Part shown: positions 1 through 4,814 of the stretch, in pieces
How the letters are laid out: every line of letters begins with the position of its first letter
Numbering within the stretch: position 1 is the first letter of the stretch
Assembly: GCA_034189125.1 (NCBI GenBank)
Contig: JAXHVB010000043.1
Location: 1 to 6,068, forward strand
From: UBA5862 sp002408105
Lineage (GTDB): Bacteria > Pseudomonadota > Gammaproteobacteria > Pseudomonadales > UBA5862
Reading direction: 5' to 3'
DNA: 6,068 nucleotides
Program-made: the position numbers and the translations under genes
The notes under the pieces: model-generated
Seen by the model: the letters and a program-made list of their open reading frames with translations, nothing else
Told to the model about the DNA's origin: nothing
The model's database searches: none

Positions 1-336
1 CTTCGGGCATCAATGTAAGCATGTCGTTGAACCAACTCAACTCCGAACTCCGCTGGTACAACTTTCGAACAAAATCAAAGAGTAATTGCTACGAAAAAAG
101 TTCAAGTCTTTATACGAAAGGTTGTCGGGTTTTCTTGATGATGTCACAGCTATAGCTGTATGTAGTGATTCAAAAAACCGTTGAGTCGTGCGCTAAGTGC
201 AGCCACTGAACGAGCTTATAGTCTAATGGAAGTTTTTCATCCAGATAGGCCGCTAGAAAATATATTCAATACTATGCAGAAAATAGTTCGAGAGCTTCAC
301 GACCAGCTACAAGGTGGTCAGGTGGCTTATGCTTAA
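1..336 (+). pseudogene. Unrecognised cassette ORF, broken by two apparent -1 frameshifts (left end missing)
   Basis: No single frame is open through this stretch. Frame 3 is open from base 3 to a TAG at 153-155, frame 2 from 86 to a TGA at 182-184, and frame 1 from after a TGA to a TAA at 334-336. Each change of frame coincides with a run of six A (94-99 and 172-177). Adding one A to each run gives one continuous frame of about 111 codons, ending on the TAA within the attC R'' box exactly as the tag gene does in the next cassette. The restored product is hydrophilic, mixed in charge and without an obvious signal peptide or membrane segment. Readable pieces include SLYERLSGFLDDVTAIAVCS and VFHPDRPLENIFNTM. 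A possible start is the ATG at 21-23, but no good ribosome binding site precedes it, so the gene may begin further left. I do not recognise the family. Confidence 0.55.
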
Positions 337-414
337 CAAGGCCATCAACTTCGCGCCCATCGGCGCCGGACAGCCTAAGCTGCGCTCCAGCAGCCGGTTA
401 TGGCGGCGTTAGGA
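331..414 (+). repeat. attC recombination site 1 (end of left cassette)
   Basis: The R'' box GCTTAAC (331-337) fits RYYYAAC, and the R' box GTTAGGA (408-414) fits the GTTRRR core. The arms are imperfect inverted repeats: AAGGCCAT after R'' can pair with TTATGGCGGC before R'. Between them lies a G+C-rich central part that includes CGCCGGACA and CTCCAG, both also found in the second attC. The total length of 84 bp is within the usual attC range. IntI would cut between G408 and T409, so the next cassette begins at TTAGGA. The stop codon of the left cassette ORF is inside R''. Confidence 0.88.
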
Positions 415-457
415 CCCAAAATCATCCAAGTCTCATTTACATTCGAAGAAGGAAATC

Positions 458-745
458 GTGTTTATCGTATTACTTAAATTCTCAGAAAACAAAGCAATGG
501 CTGTTGACTTTATGGAAGGTCACAATCTATGGATTAAGCGTGGCTTCGATGACGGTGTATTCATTCTAGTTGGCAGCTTGCAGCCTGGATTAGGTGGCTC
601 GGTAGTAGCCTATAATGTTTCGAAATCAGAACTTGAAAATCGAGTTAATGAAGATCCTTTTGTAGAGCAGGGCATAGTAACTGCTGAAATCCTTGAAATT
701 GACCCTAAAAAGGCCGACAAAAGATTAGAGTTTTTGTTGAGCTAA
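458..745 (+). CDS. YciI-like protein (YCII domain), cassette-borne
   Basis: A 95-residue protein with the layout of the small YCII/dimeric alpha-beta barrel family: an N-terminal strand (MFIVLLKFSENK), a helix with a conserved-type His (H22 in FMEGHNLWIKRGFDDG), a strand FILVGSLQP, and a second half with SVVAYNVSKSELENRVNEDPF, the family's typical 'helix that says which DPF/DPY residues follow' segment. The H22 position matches the histidine proposed as catalytic in YciI proteins, but the family's chemistry is not settled, so no reaction is assigned. The start is GTG at 458, chosen because AAGGA (449-453) sits 4 nt upstream. The gene lies 16 bp before tag in the same cassette, so the two are probably cotranscribed and translationally close. 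A link to repair of alkylation damage is possible but is inference from position only. Cytosolic: no signal peptide is seen. Confidence 0.85.
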   Translation: MFIVLLKFSENKAMAVDFMEGHNLWIKRGFDDGVFILVGSLQPGLGGSVVAYNVSKSELENRVNEDPFVEQGIVTAEILEIDPKKADKRLEFLLS

Positions 746-761
746 ACTACTGGGGGATGAT

Positions 762-1379
762 ATGAGTTCTACTGTTGTAGGTGCGGATGGAGAACCACGC
801 TGTCGTTGGTGTGCCGCAGCCCCAGAATTCTTCGAATACCACGATAAAGAATGGGGTTATCCTGTAAGCGACGATATAAGGTTATTTGAAAAACTATGCC
901 TAGAAAGTTTTCAGTCAGGACTGAGCTGGCGAACTATACTGGCCAAGCGTGAAAACTTTCGAGCCGCATTTCACGGCTTTGATTTCGAGAAAATTGTCAA
1001 ATATAAACAGAAAGATGTAGAGCGTCTTTTAAAAGATGAAGGGATTGTTCGTCATCGTGGGAAGATTGAAGCAGTCATTAACAATGCCCAGCGTGCTGTA
1101 GAGTTAGTTTCCGAAGAAGGCTCTTTGGCTGCGTATTTCTGGAGCTTCGAGCCGGATGACGTGAACGAAATAGAACCCCAATCGGCCTCCACTTCAAAAG
1201 AATCAGTTGCTTTGGCAAAAGCATTAAAAAAGAAAGGGTGGAAATTTGTTGGCCCAACAACCGTATATGCGTTCTTGCAAGCGATGGGACTCATAAATGA
1301 CCATGTAGAGGGCTGTGTTATTCGCGGTAAGGTTGAAAATGCACGAAAAAAGTTTAAGCGCCCAACTAGGCAGCCCTAA
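762..1379 (+). CDS. tag: DNA-3-methyladenine glycosylase I (Tag), cassette-borne
   Basis: Tag removes 3-methyladenine from alkylated DNA by cutting the N-glycosidic bond, the first step of base excision repair. The 205-residue product carries the family's landmarks. The zinc ligands correspond to C14, H27, H181 and C185 (C4, H17, H175 and C179 in the E. coli enzyme). The YHDKEWG motif is at 26-32, the base-binding E48 and W56 lie in LCLESFQSGLSW, RHRGKIEAVINNA follows the helix-hairpin-helix region, and GWKFVGPTTVYAFLQAMGL and NDHVEGC come near the C-terminus. It is about 18 residues longer than E. coli Tag, mostly through a 10-residue N-terminal extension. The ATG at 762 is preceded by GGGGG (752-756); the nearby ATG at 757 stops at once. 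All catalytic residues are present, so the enzyme is probably active. Its TAA (1377-1379) lies in the attC R'' box. Base composition is much lower in G+C than the chromosomal genes to the right, consistent with acquisition from another host. Confidence 0.95.
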   Translation: MSSTVVGADGEPRCRWCAAAPEFFEYHDKEWGYPVSDDIRLFEKLCLESFQSGLSWRTILAKRENFRAAFHGFDFEKIVKYKQKDVERLLKDEGIVRHRGKIEAVINNAQRAVELVSEEGSLAAYFWSFEPDDVNEIEPQSASTSKESVALAKALKKKGWKFVGPTTVYAFLQAMGLINDHVEGCVIRGKVENARKKFKRPTRQP

Positions 1380-1448
1380 CGCCATTAAATTCGCTCCCTG
1401 AGGTCGCCGGACACTCCAGTCGTCGCGCCGTTTATGGCGGCGTTAGAG
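1374..1448 (+). repeat. attC recombination site 2 (end of the array)
   Basis: The R'' box CCCTAAC (1374-1380; GCCCTAAC with the preceding base) and R' box GTTAGAG (1442-1448) bound a 75-bp imperfect palindrome. The inner arms GCCATTAAA (1381-1389) and TTTATGGC (1431-1438) pair nearly perfectly, with the extra bases expected of attC extrahelical positions. The 15-nt 3' end (1432-1446) is identical to that of attC1 (398-412), and the central CGCCGGACA and CTCCAG blocks are also shared. No further attC follows, and base composition changes to the chromosomal type after this point, so this is the far end of the array. Confidence 0.88.
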
Positions 1449-1481
1449 ACAAGTGATGGATAAATACTCAGGTCGGGAAAC

Positions 1482-1507
1482 GGGGGTCGCCGGCGGGAGC
1501 GGCCCCC
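1482..1507 (+). terminator. Strong G+C-rich hairpin just beyond the array (possible + strand terminator)
   Basis: GGGGGTCGC (1482-1490) pairs with GCGGCCCCC (1499-1507) around an 8-nt loop. On the + strand RNA all nine positions pair, one as U-G; on the - strand the same position would be a C-A mismatch, so the structure favours + strand RNA. It lies 34 bp after the last attC core and could end or stabilise read-through transcripts from the cassettes. No U tract follows, so intrinsic termination is uncertain. Confidence 0.35.
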
Positions 1508-1568
1508 ATGGAGTCAAATAGAAGCAAACTGGTCCACTGCTGCCCACGGTTGTTGGGCCTGGCACAGT

Positions 1569-1598
1569 CCGGCGCACGCCAGCTTCGGCATGCGCCGG
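1569..1598 (-). terminator. 12-bp hairpin after the FKBP gene (terminator-like, no U tract)
   Basis: On the - strand, CCGGCGCATGCC pairs with GGCGTGCGCCGG around a GAAGCT loop: 12 continuous pairs with a single U-G wobble. On the + strand the wobble becomes a C-A mismatch, so the structure is best formed in the FKBP transcript. It starts 18 nt after that gene's stop codon. No T-rich stretch follows, so it may act as a mRNA 3'-end stabiliser or Rho-dependent end rather than a classical intrinsic terminator. Confidence 0.5.
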
Positions 1599-1616
1599 GC
1601 CGCTGGAGGCGGGCCG

Positions 1617-2324
1617 TTAGTCGCGCCCCGGGTTGATCTCGAGCAGTTCCATTTCGAACACCAGGGTGGCATCGGGGCCGATGGCCTGCCCTGCGCCCTG
1701 GCTGCCATAGCCGATCTCGGGTGGGATAACGACTTTCCAAAGGGCGCCCTCGCGCATCATTTTGAGCGCTTCAACCCACCCGGGGATCAACCCATCCACG
1801 GGAAACACAGCGGGCTCACCGCGGCGGTGGGAGCTGTCGAATTCAGTGCCGTCGACGAGTTGGCCACGGTAATGCACCTTGACCTGGTCGCCCGACTCGG
1901 GGCGCTCACCGCTGCCGGCGTCAATCACCTTGTACAGCAAGCCGCTGGCGGTTTCCTTCACCCCGGATTCACCCCGGAACTTGTCACGATAGGCGTCGCC
2001 AGCGGCGCGGTTTTCAGTGGCTGCTGCATTGGCTGTGGCGTCGGCCTTGGCGGCGCGGGTGGCGTTCCACTCGGTGAACAGGCGCTGCACTTCTTCTTCG
2101 GTTATGCGTGGGTCGCGCCCGTCCATGCCGTCTTCAATGCCAAGGCGCAGGGCCTGCATGTCGATGCGCTCAAAGTCCACGGCCAGGCGCGATCCGAGCC
2201 CCAACCCCACGGCATAGCTCAGTTTTTCTTCATCCGACTTGAGGTCCGACTCGGGCTCGGCATACAGGTGGCCGACAAAGACCAGGGCAAGCGCTGGCAG
2301 CCAGCGGGGCAGTTGGGTTCGCAT
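1617..2324 (-). CDS. Exported FKBP-type peptidyl-prolyl cis-trans isomerase (Mip/FkpA/FklB type)
   Basis: The enzyme catalyses cis-trans isomerisation of Xaa-Pro bonds and probably helps protein folding in the periplasm. The 235-residue product has a signal peptide (residues 1 to about 22: one Arg, then LPALALVFVGHLYA, then a likely cleavage before EP), a helical FKBP_N dimerisation region (about 28-120, beginning SDEEKLSYAVGLGLGSRL and ending in an Ala-rich linker) and an FKBP_C catalytic domain (about 125-231). The catalytic pocket is complete by comparison with FKBP12: Y152, F162, D163, R168, I180, W183, Y206, I215 and F223, with the IGPDATLVFEMELLEI closing strand. The ATG at 2324 follows GAGGAA (2333-2338) at good spacing. 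The gene is 61 bp downstream of the TIGR02444-like gene on the same strand and probably shares its transcript. A hairpin follows the stop. From memory, pseudomonads keep an FKBP gene, a yheS-type ATPase and algP/algQ close together. Confidence 0.93.
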   Translation of the reverse strand: MRTQLPRWLPALALVFVGHLYAEPESDLKSDEEKLSYAVGLGLGSRLAVDFERIDMQALRLGIEDGMDGRDPRITEEEVQRLFTEWNATRAAKADATANAAATENRAAGDAYRDKFRGESGVKETASGLLYKVIDAGSGERPESGDQVKVHYRGQLVDGTEFDSSHRRGEPAVFPVDGLIPGWVEALKMMREGALWKVVIPPEIGYGSQGAGQAIGPDATLVFEMELLEINPGRD

Positions 2325-2385
2325 GCAGATTGTTCCTCAGGTGCAAGAGGCGGTGCGCCTCGGGTGTTTGGAGGCCTCGGTGGTC

Positions 2386-2880
2386 TTAGACCGGTCGAGG
2401 GTGCAGGGTTCCTTGCAAGGCGTCGCGCAACCGGCCACACCAGGTGTCCAGAGCGGGTTGGTCCAGCCATTGGATGTAAGTGGCCAGGTTGTCGTTGGCA
2501 CCGCGCCGTGTCTGTAGGCGCGCCAGCCGCCGCAGCTCTTCGCGCTCACACAGCAACTCCGCGCGCAGCAGCCCTTCGCGTTGCGGGCCTGGGGCAGCGC
2601 GGCAACGCAACTGCCGCCAGGGCACGATGGCGCCAGCATACCAGCTATCGGTGTGTGCCGCCGCGGTGTCCAGCAACTCAGGGTCCGCGACTTGGTGACG
2701 GTGCTCCAGCCACAGCAGCCACAGCAGCCAGTTGACGCGCAGGCCGTGCTCGCGTTGGCCCTGCAGACACAAAGGCGCAACGCCGGCCTGGGCGTAGAGC
2801 GCCACGGCGTGGCCCCAAAGCGCGGCTTCGGCCGCCGCCGGGCCCAGTGCCGCAACTGAACTGCTAGAATCGCTCGCCAT
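2386..2880 (-). CDS. TIGR02444/DUF2390-like protein of unknown function
   Basis: A 164-residue protein resembling the TIGR02444 family by its N-terminal half: LW at 21-22, ALYAQAGV (27-34), then a CLxxQ motif at 38-42, HG (45-46), VN (49-50) and the Leu/Trp-rich LLWLLWL (52-58). A PW pair and an Arg/Glu-rich helical region follow, as is usual for the family. No catalytic motif, signal peptide or clear membrane span is visible; the Leu/Trp stretch is too short and is more likely a buried helix. Function is unknown. The ATG (2878-2880) shares bases with the yheS ATG on the other strand (CATG, 2878-2881). The first 18 or so residues (Ser/Ala-rich) are not expected for the family, so translation could begin slightly later, although no better start is seen. 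The ribosome binding site is weak (GAGG about 13 nt upstream). It probably forms an operon with the FKBP gene 61 bp downstream. Confidence 0.75.
   Translation of the reverse strand: MASDSSSSVAALGPAAAEAALWGHAVALYAQAGVAPLCLQGQREHGLRVNWLLWLLWLEHRHQVADPELLDTAAAHTDSWYAGAIVPWRQLRCRAAPGPQREGLLRAELLCEREELRRLARLQTRRGANDNLATYIQWLDQPALDTWCGRLRDALQGTLHPRPV
2862..2870 (+). promoter_or_regulatory. Extended -10 promoter for yheS, predicting a leaderless mRNA
   Basis: TGCTAGAAT reads as an extended -10 (TGn followed by TAGAAT, 5 of 6 to TATAAT). It ends 8 nt before the yheS ATG, so transcription should start at about 2876-2879, at or just before the start codon. No Shine-Dalgarno sequence precedes that ATG, which fits leaderless translation. 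No -35 hexamer is recognisable at normal spacing; extended -10 promoters can work without one. The element lies within codons 4-7 of the divergent gene. Confidence 0.6.
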
Positions 2881-4753
2881 GGTCGTTCTTGAAAACCTCA
2901 GCCTCTACCGGGGCGGCGCACCGATTCTGGTGGACGCCAACCTGCGGGTCAACGCGGGCACCCACCTGGGACTCGTGGGTGTGAACGGGGCCGGCAAATC
3001 CAGCTTGCTGGCGGCCCTGCGAGGCGAACTCGCACCAGACACGGGGACCCTCAGCACGCCGCCACCCGGGCGCATTGCCCACTTGGCGCAGGAACTCACG
3101 GCGGGTGGCTCAACCGTGCTGGACGTCGCCATGAGCGGCGATTTTCAGGCCCACGCCCTGCACCAACGCATCCAAGCTGCCGAGGTCACGCAGGATGGCG
3201 CCTTGCTGGCCGAACTCCACACCCAGTTCGAGCTGGTCGACGGCTACCGGCTGGAAAGTCGGGCGGCCACCATCCTCACCGGCCTTGGCATCACCACGGA
3301 ATTGCACCCCCGGCCCTTTGCGGCGCTCTCCGGTGGACAGCGTGTGCGCACGGCCCTGGCCCGCACGCTGATGCAGCCAGCGGACCTGCTGCTCCTCGAT
3401 GAGCCCACCAACCACCTGGACCTCGACGCCCTGCTGTGGCTGGAAGGGTTTCTGAATCGGTTCCCCGGCACCTTGGTGCTGGTCTCGCACGACCGCGATT
3501 TTCTCGACCAAACCACCACCCACACGGTGCACATCGAGGCCCGACAGCTGCAGCTCTACACCGGCAACTACAGCGCGTTCGAACAGGCCCGCGCGGAGCG
3601 GCGGCGACTGCAGACAGCGGCCTTTGCCCGCCAGCAAGACCGGATCCAGCACATGGAGCGGTTTGTGGAGCGGTTCCGGGCCAAGGCCACCAAGGCCCGT
3701 CAAGCACAGAGCCGGCTGAAGGCGCTGGAGCGCATGGAACGGATCGTCGCGGTGCAAAGCGAGAACCCGTTCCGGTTTTCTCTGCCCGCGCCCAAGCGGC
3801 TGCCGAATCCGTTGCTCAGTGTGGAAGACCTGGTGGTCGGCCATGGCACGCCCATGCTGGCGCCACTGTCGCTGTCCCTGCTGCCCGGTGAGCGCATAGC
3901 GCTGCTCGGCGCCAACGGCGCTGGCAAGTCGACCCTGCTCAAAACCCTGGCCGGCGTATTGCCGGCCTTGGCCGGCTCCCGCTCGGAGGGCCACGAACTC
4001 TGCATTGGCTACTTCGACCAACAGCAACTGGAAGTGCTCGACCCCGCCGCATCGCCCTTGCTACAGCTGCAACGCCAAGACCCAAAAGTGAGTGAACAGG
4101 CGGGCCGCAACCACCTGGGTGGCTTCGGGTTCAGTGGCGATCAGGCCTTGGCACCCATCGAGCACTGCTCCGGCGGAGAGAAAACCCGCCTTGCACTGGC
4201 ACTGATCGCCTGGCAGCGCCCGCACCTGCTGCTGCTCGATGAGCCCACCAACCACCTGGACATCGAGATGCGCCAGGCGTTGGTCGAAGCCCTGCTCGAC
4301 TACCCGGGCACCCTGGTGCTGGTCTCTCACGACCGCCACCTGCTGCGCACCACCGTGGACCAGTACTGGTGGCTGAAAGACGGGCAGCTGATCCGACTGG
4401 AAGGCGACCTCGATGCCTACGAAGCCGAGCTTCAGGCAGCCAAACCCCGCGCATCCCTGGGGAATGGCGCGGCAGGCGCCATGCCCGCCACGCCCCGGGC
4501 ACCCACCCCCCCCACCAAGGGCCGCACCAATGACCGCCCGGCCAAGGAGCTGCGCCGCATCGAGGCGCAGCTGACTGAACTTGAGGGCCGGATGGGTGTC
4601 ATTGAATCCGAACTGGCCGACCCCGCGCACTACCAAGCCAACGCAGACGAGGGCAGACTGAACAGGTTGGTCACCGAGCGCGAACGGGCCGCAACCGAGA
4701 TCCAGCAGCTCGAGGCACGTTGGCTCAGCCTCGCAGAATCCATCGACAGCTAG
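2879..4753 (+). CDS. yheS: ABC-F ATPase, YheS type (ribosome-associated)
   Basis: Soluble ABC-F proteins have two ATPase domains and no membrane domain. They bind the ribosomal E site and act on stalled or initiating ribosomes. The 624 residues contain NBD1 with Walker A GVNGAGKSS (34-42), signature LSGGQ (150-154) and Walker B LLLLDEPTNHLD (170-181). An Arg-rich inter-domain linker follows (about 225-290; FRAKATKARQAQSRLKALER), corresponding to the P-site tRNA-interaction arm. NBD2 has Walker A GANGAGKST (344-352), signature CSGGE (430-434) and Walker B at 450-461. Last come a Pro-rich hinge (about 535-550) and a coiled-coil C-terminal domain. The linker motif, NPFRFSLPAPKRLPNPLL and the length (E. 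coli YheS has 637 residues) point to YheS rather than Uup, EttA or a drug-resistance ABC-F. The start at 2879 gives the family's MxxLxNL opening; no ribosome binding site is present, in keeping with a leaderless transcript. Both catalytic glutamates (E175, E455) are intact. Confidence 0.95.
   Translation: MVVLENLSLYRGGAPILVDANLRVNAGTHLGLVGVNGAGKSSLLAALRGELAPDTGTLSTPPPGRIAHLAQELTAGGSTVLDVAMSGDFQAHALHQRIQAAEVTQDGALLAELHTQFELVDGYRLESRAATILTGLGITTELHPRPFAALSGGQRVRTALARTLMQPADLLLLDEPTNHLDLDALLWLEGFLNRFPGTLVLVSHDRDFLDQTTTHTVHIEARQLQLYTGNYSAFEQARAERRRLQTAAFARQQDRIQHMERFVERFRAKATKARQAQSRLKALERMERIVAVQSENPFRFSLPAPKRLPNPLLSVEDLVVGHGTPMLAPLSLSLLPGERIALLGANGAGKSTLLKTLAGVLPALAGSRSEGHELCIGYFDQQQLEVLDPAASPLLQLQRQDPKVSEQAGRNHLGGFGFSGDQALAPIEHCSGGEKTRLALALIAWQRPHLLLLDEPTNHLDIEMRQALVEALLDYPGTLVLVSHDRHLLRTTVDQYWWLKDGQLIRLEGDLDAYEAELQAAKPRASLGNGAAGAMPATPRAPTPPTKGRTNDRPAKELRRIEAQLTELEGRMGVIESELADPAHYQANADEGRLNRLVTERERAATEIQQLEARWLSLAESIDS
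2924..2952 (-). promoter_or_regulatory. Sigma70-like promoter for the TIGR02444-FKBP pair, inside yheS
   Basis: Read on the - strand, TTGACC (2952-2947; 5 of 6 to consensus) is followed by a 17-bp spacer and CAGAAT (2929-2924; 4 of 6). Transcription would start near 2917, giving a leader of about 37 nt before the ATG at 2880. The element overlaps codons 16-25 of yheS, so it is constrained by coding and could be fortuitous, but it is the best candidate and has ideal spacing. Confidence 0.4.
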
Positions 4754-4754
4754 G

Positions 4755-4785
4755 GGCGCAGCCACTACCTTGGTTGCCCTGCGCC
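4755..4785 (+). other. Inverted repeat between yheS and the DUF2959 gene
   Basis: GGCGCAG (4755-4761) and CTGCGCC (4779-4785) form a perfect 7-bp stem around a 17-nt loop, starting 1 bp after the yheS stop. There is no U tract. It could attenuate read-through from yheS into the lipoprotein gene or protect the yheS 3' end. The loop is long, so a chance occurrence is possible. Confidence 0.3.
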
Positions 4786-4814
4786 ACCTCGACCCTCCAC
4801 CACAAGGAAGCCCC

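Larger units (their letters stand above)
1..1442 (+). mobile_element. Distal end of an integron gene-cassette array (partial)
   Basis: The segment is bounded on the right by an attC site and contains a second one, both in the same orientation (R'' on the left, GTTAG core on the right). Genes run in the + direction, stop inside attC boxes, and have an AT-richer composition and codon use than the G+C-rich genes that begin after 1600. This is the standard layout of an integron cassette array read away from its integrase. No intI or attI is present, so the platform would lie to the left of the window. The two attC sites are clearly related to each other, which is typical of sedentary chromosomal integrons rather than of clinical mobile integrons with very mixed attC sites. 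That last point is inference from only two sites. Confidence 0.85.
409..1442 (+). mobile_element. Complete two-gene integron cassette (yciI-like + tag)
   Basis: The cassette runs from the T after the attC1 cleavage point to the G before the attC2 cleavage point, 1034 bp. The circular form would join TTAGGAC (start) to the terminal G, giving GTTAGGAC. This pairs with the R'' of its own attC (GCCCTAAC) better than the present chromosomal right flank GTTAGAG does, which supports the assignment. It holds two co-directional genes separated by 16 bp with no attC between them. The 49-bp leader (409-457) shows no convincing promoter, so expression probably depends on upstream transcription from the integron platform or an earlier cassette. 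Confidence 0.8.

Noticed and set aside
94..100. AAAAAAG as a programmed -1 frameshift site in the left cassette
   Set aside because: The run is read as GAA AAA AGT, not A AAA AAG, in the incoming frame, so it is not a canonical slippery heptamer in phase; base loss is the simpler explanation.
409..457. Possible cassette-borne promoter before the yciI-like gene
   Set aside because: TACATT near 438 is a weak -10, and no -35 lies at a suitable distance.
2347..2392. Small hairpins (GAGGC/GCCTC at 2347-2361 and GGTC/GACC at 2382-2392) between the TIGR02444 and FKBP genes
   Set aside because: Stems of 4-5 bp with no T tract are expected by chance in such G+C-rich DNA; not supported as a terminator.
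2707..2731. Short tandem repeat of CAGCCACAG (2.7 copies)
   Set aside because: It lies within the Leu/Trp-rich LLWLLWL segment that the TIGR02444 family conserves, so the coding sequence explains it.
1590..2735. Long + strand open frame (381 codons) opposite the FKBP and TIGR02444 genes
   Set aside because: It is antisense to two recognisable genes, has a biased low-information composition (Gly, Ala, Arg, His) and no family resemblance; G+C-rich DNA commonly leaves the opposite strand open.
3110..4027. Long - strand open frame (305 codons) inside yheS
   Set aside because: Complementary shadow of a well-conserved ABC-F coding region, rich in Gln, Gly and Val with no recognisable motif.
4770..4814. 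Upstream in-frame TTG start for the DUF2959 gene
   Set aside because: It would put 15 extra residues in front of the lipoprotein signal peptide, lacks a ribosome binding site, and the ATG at 4815 has AAGGAAG before it.
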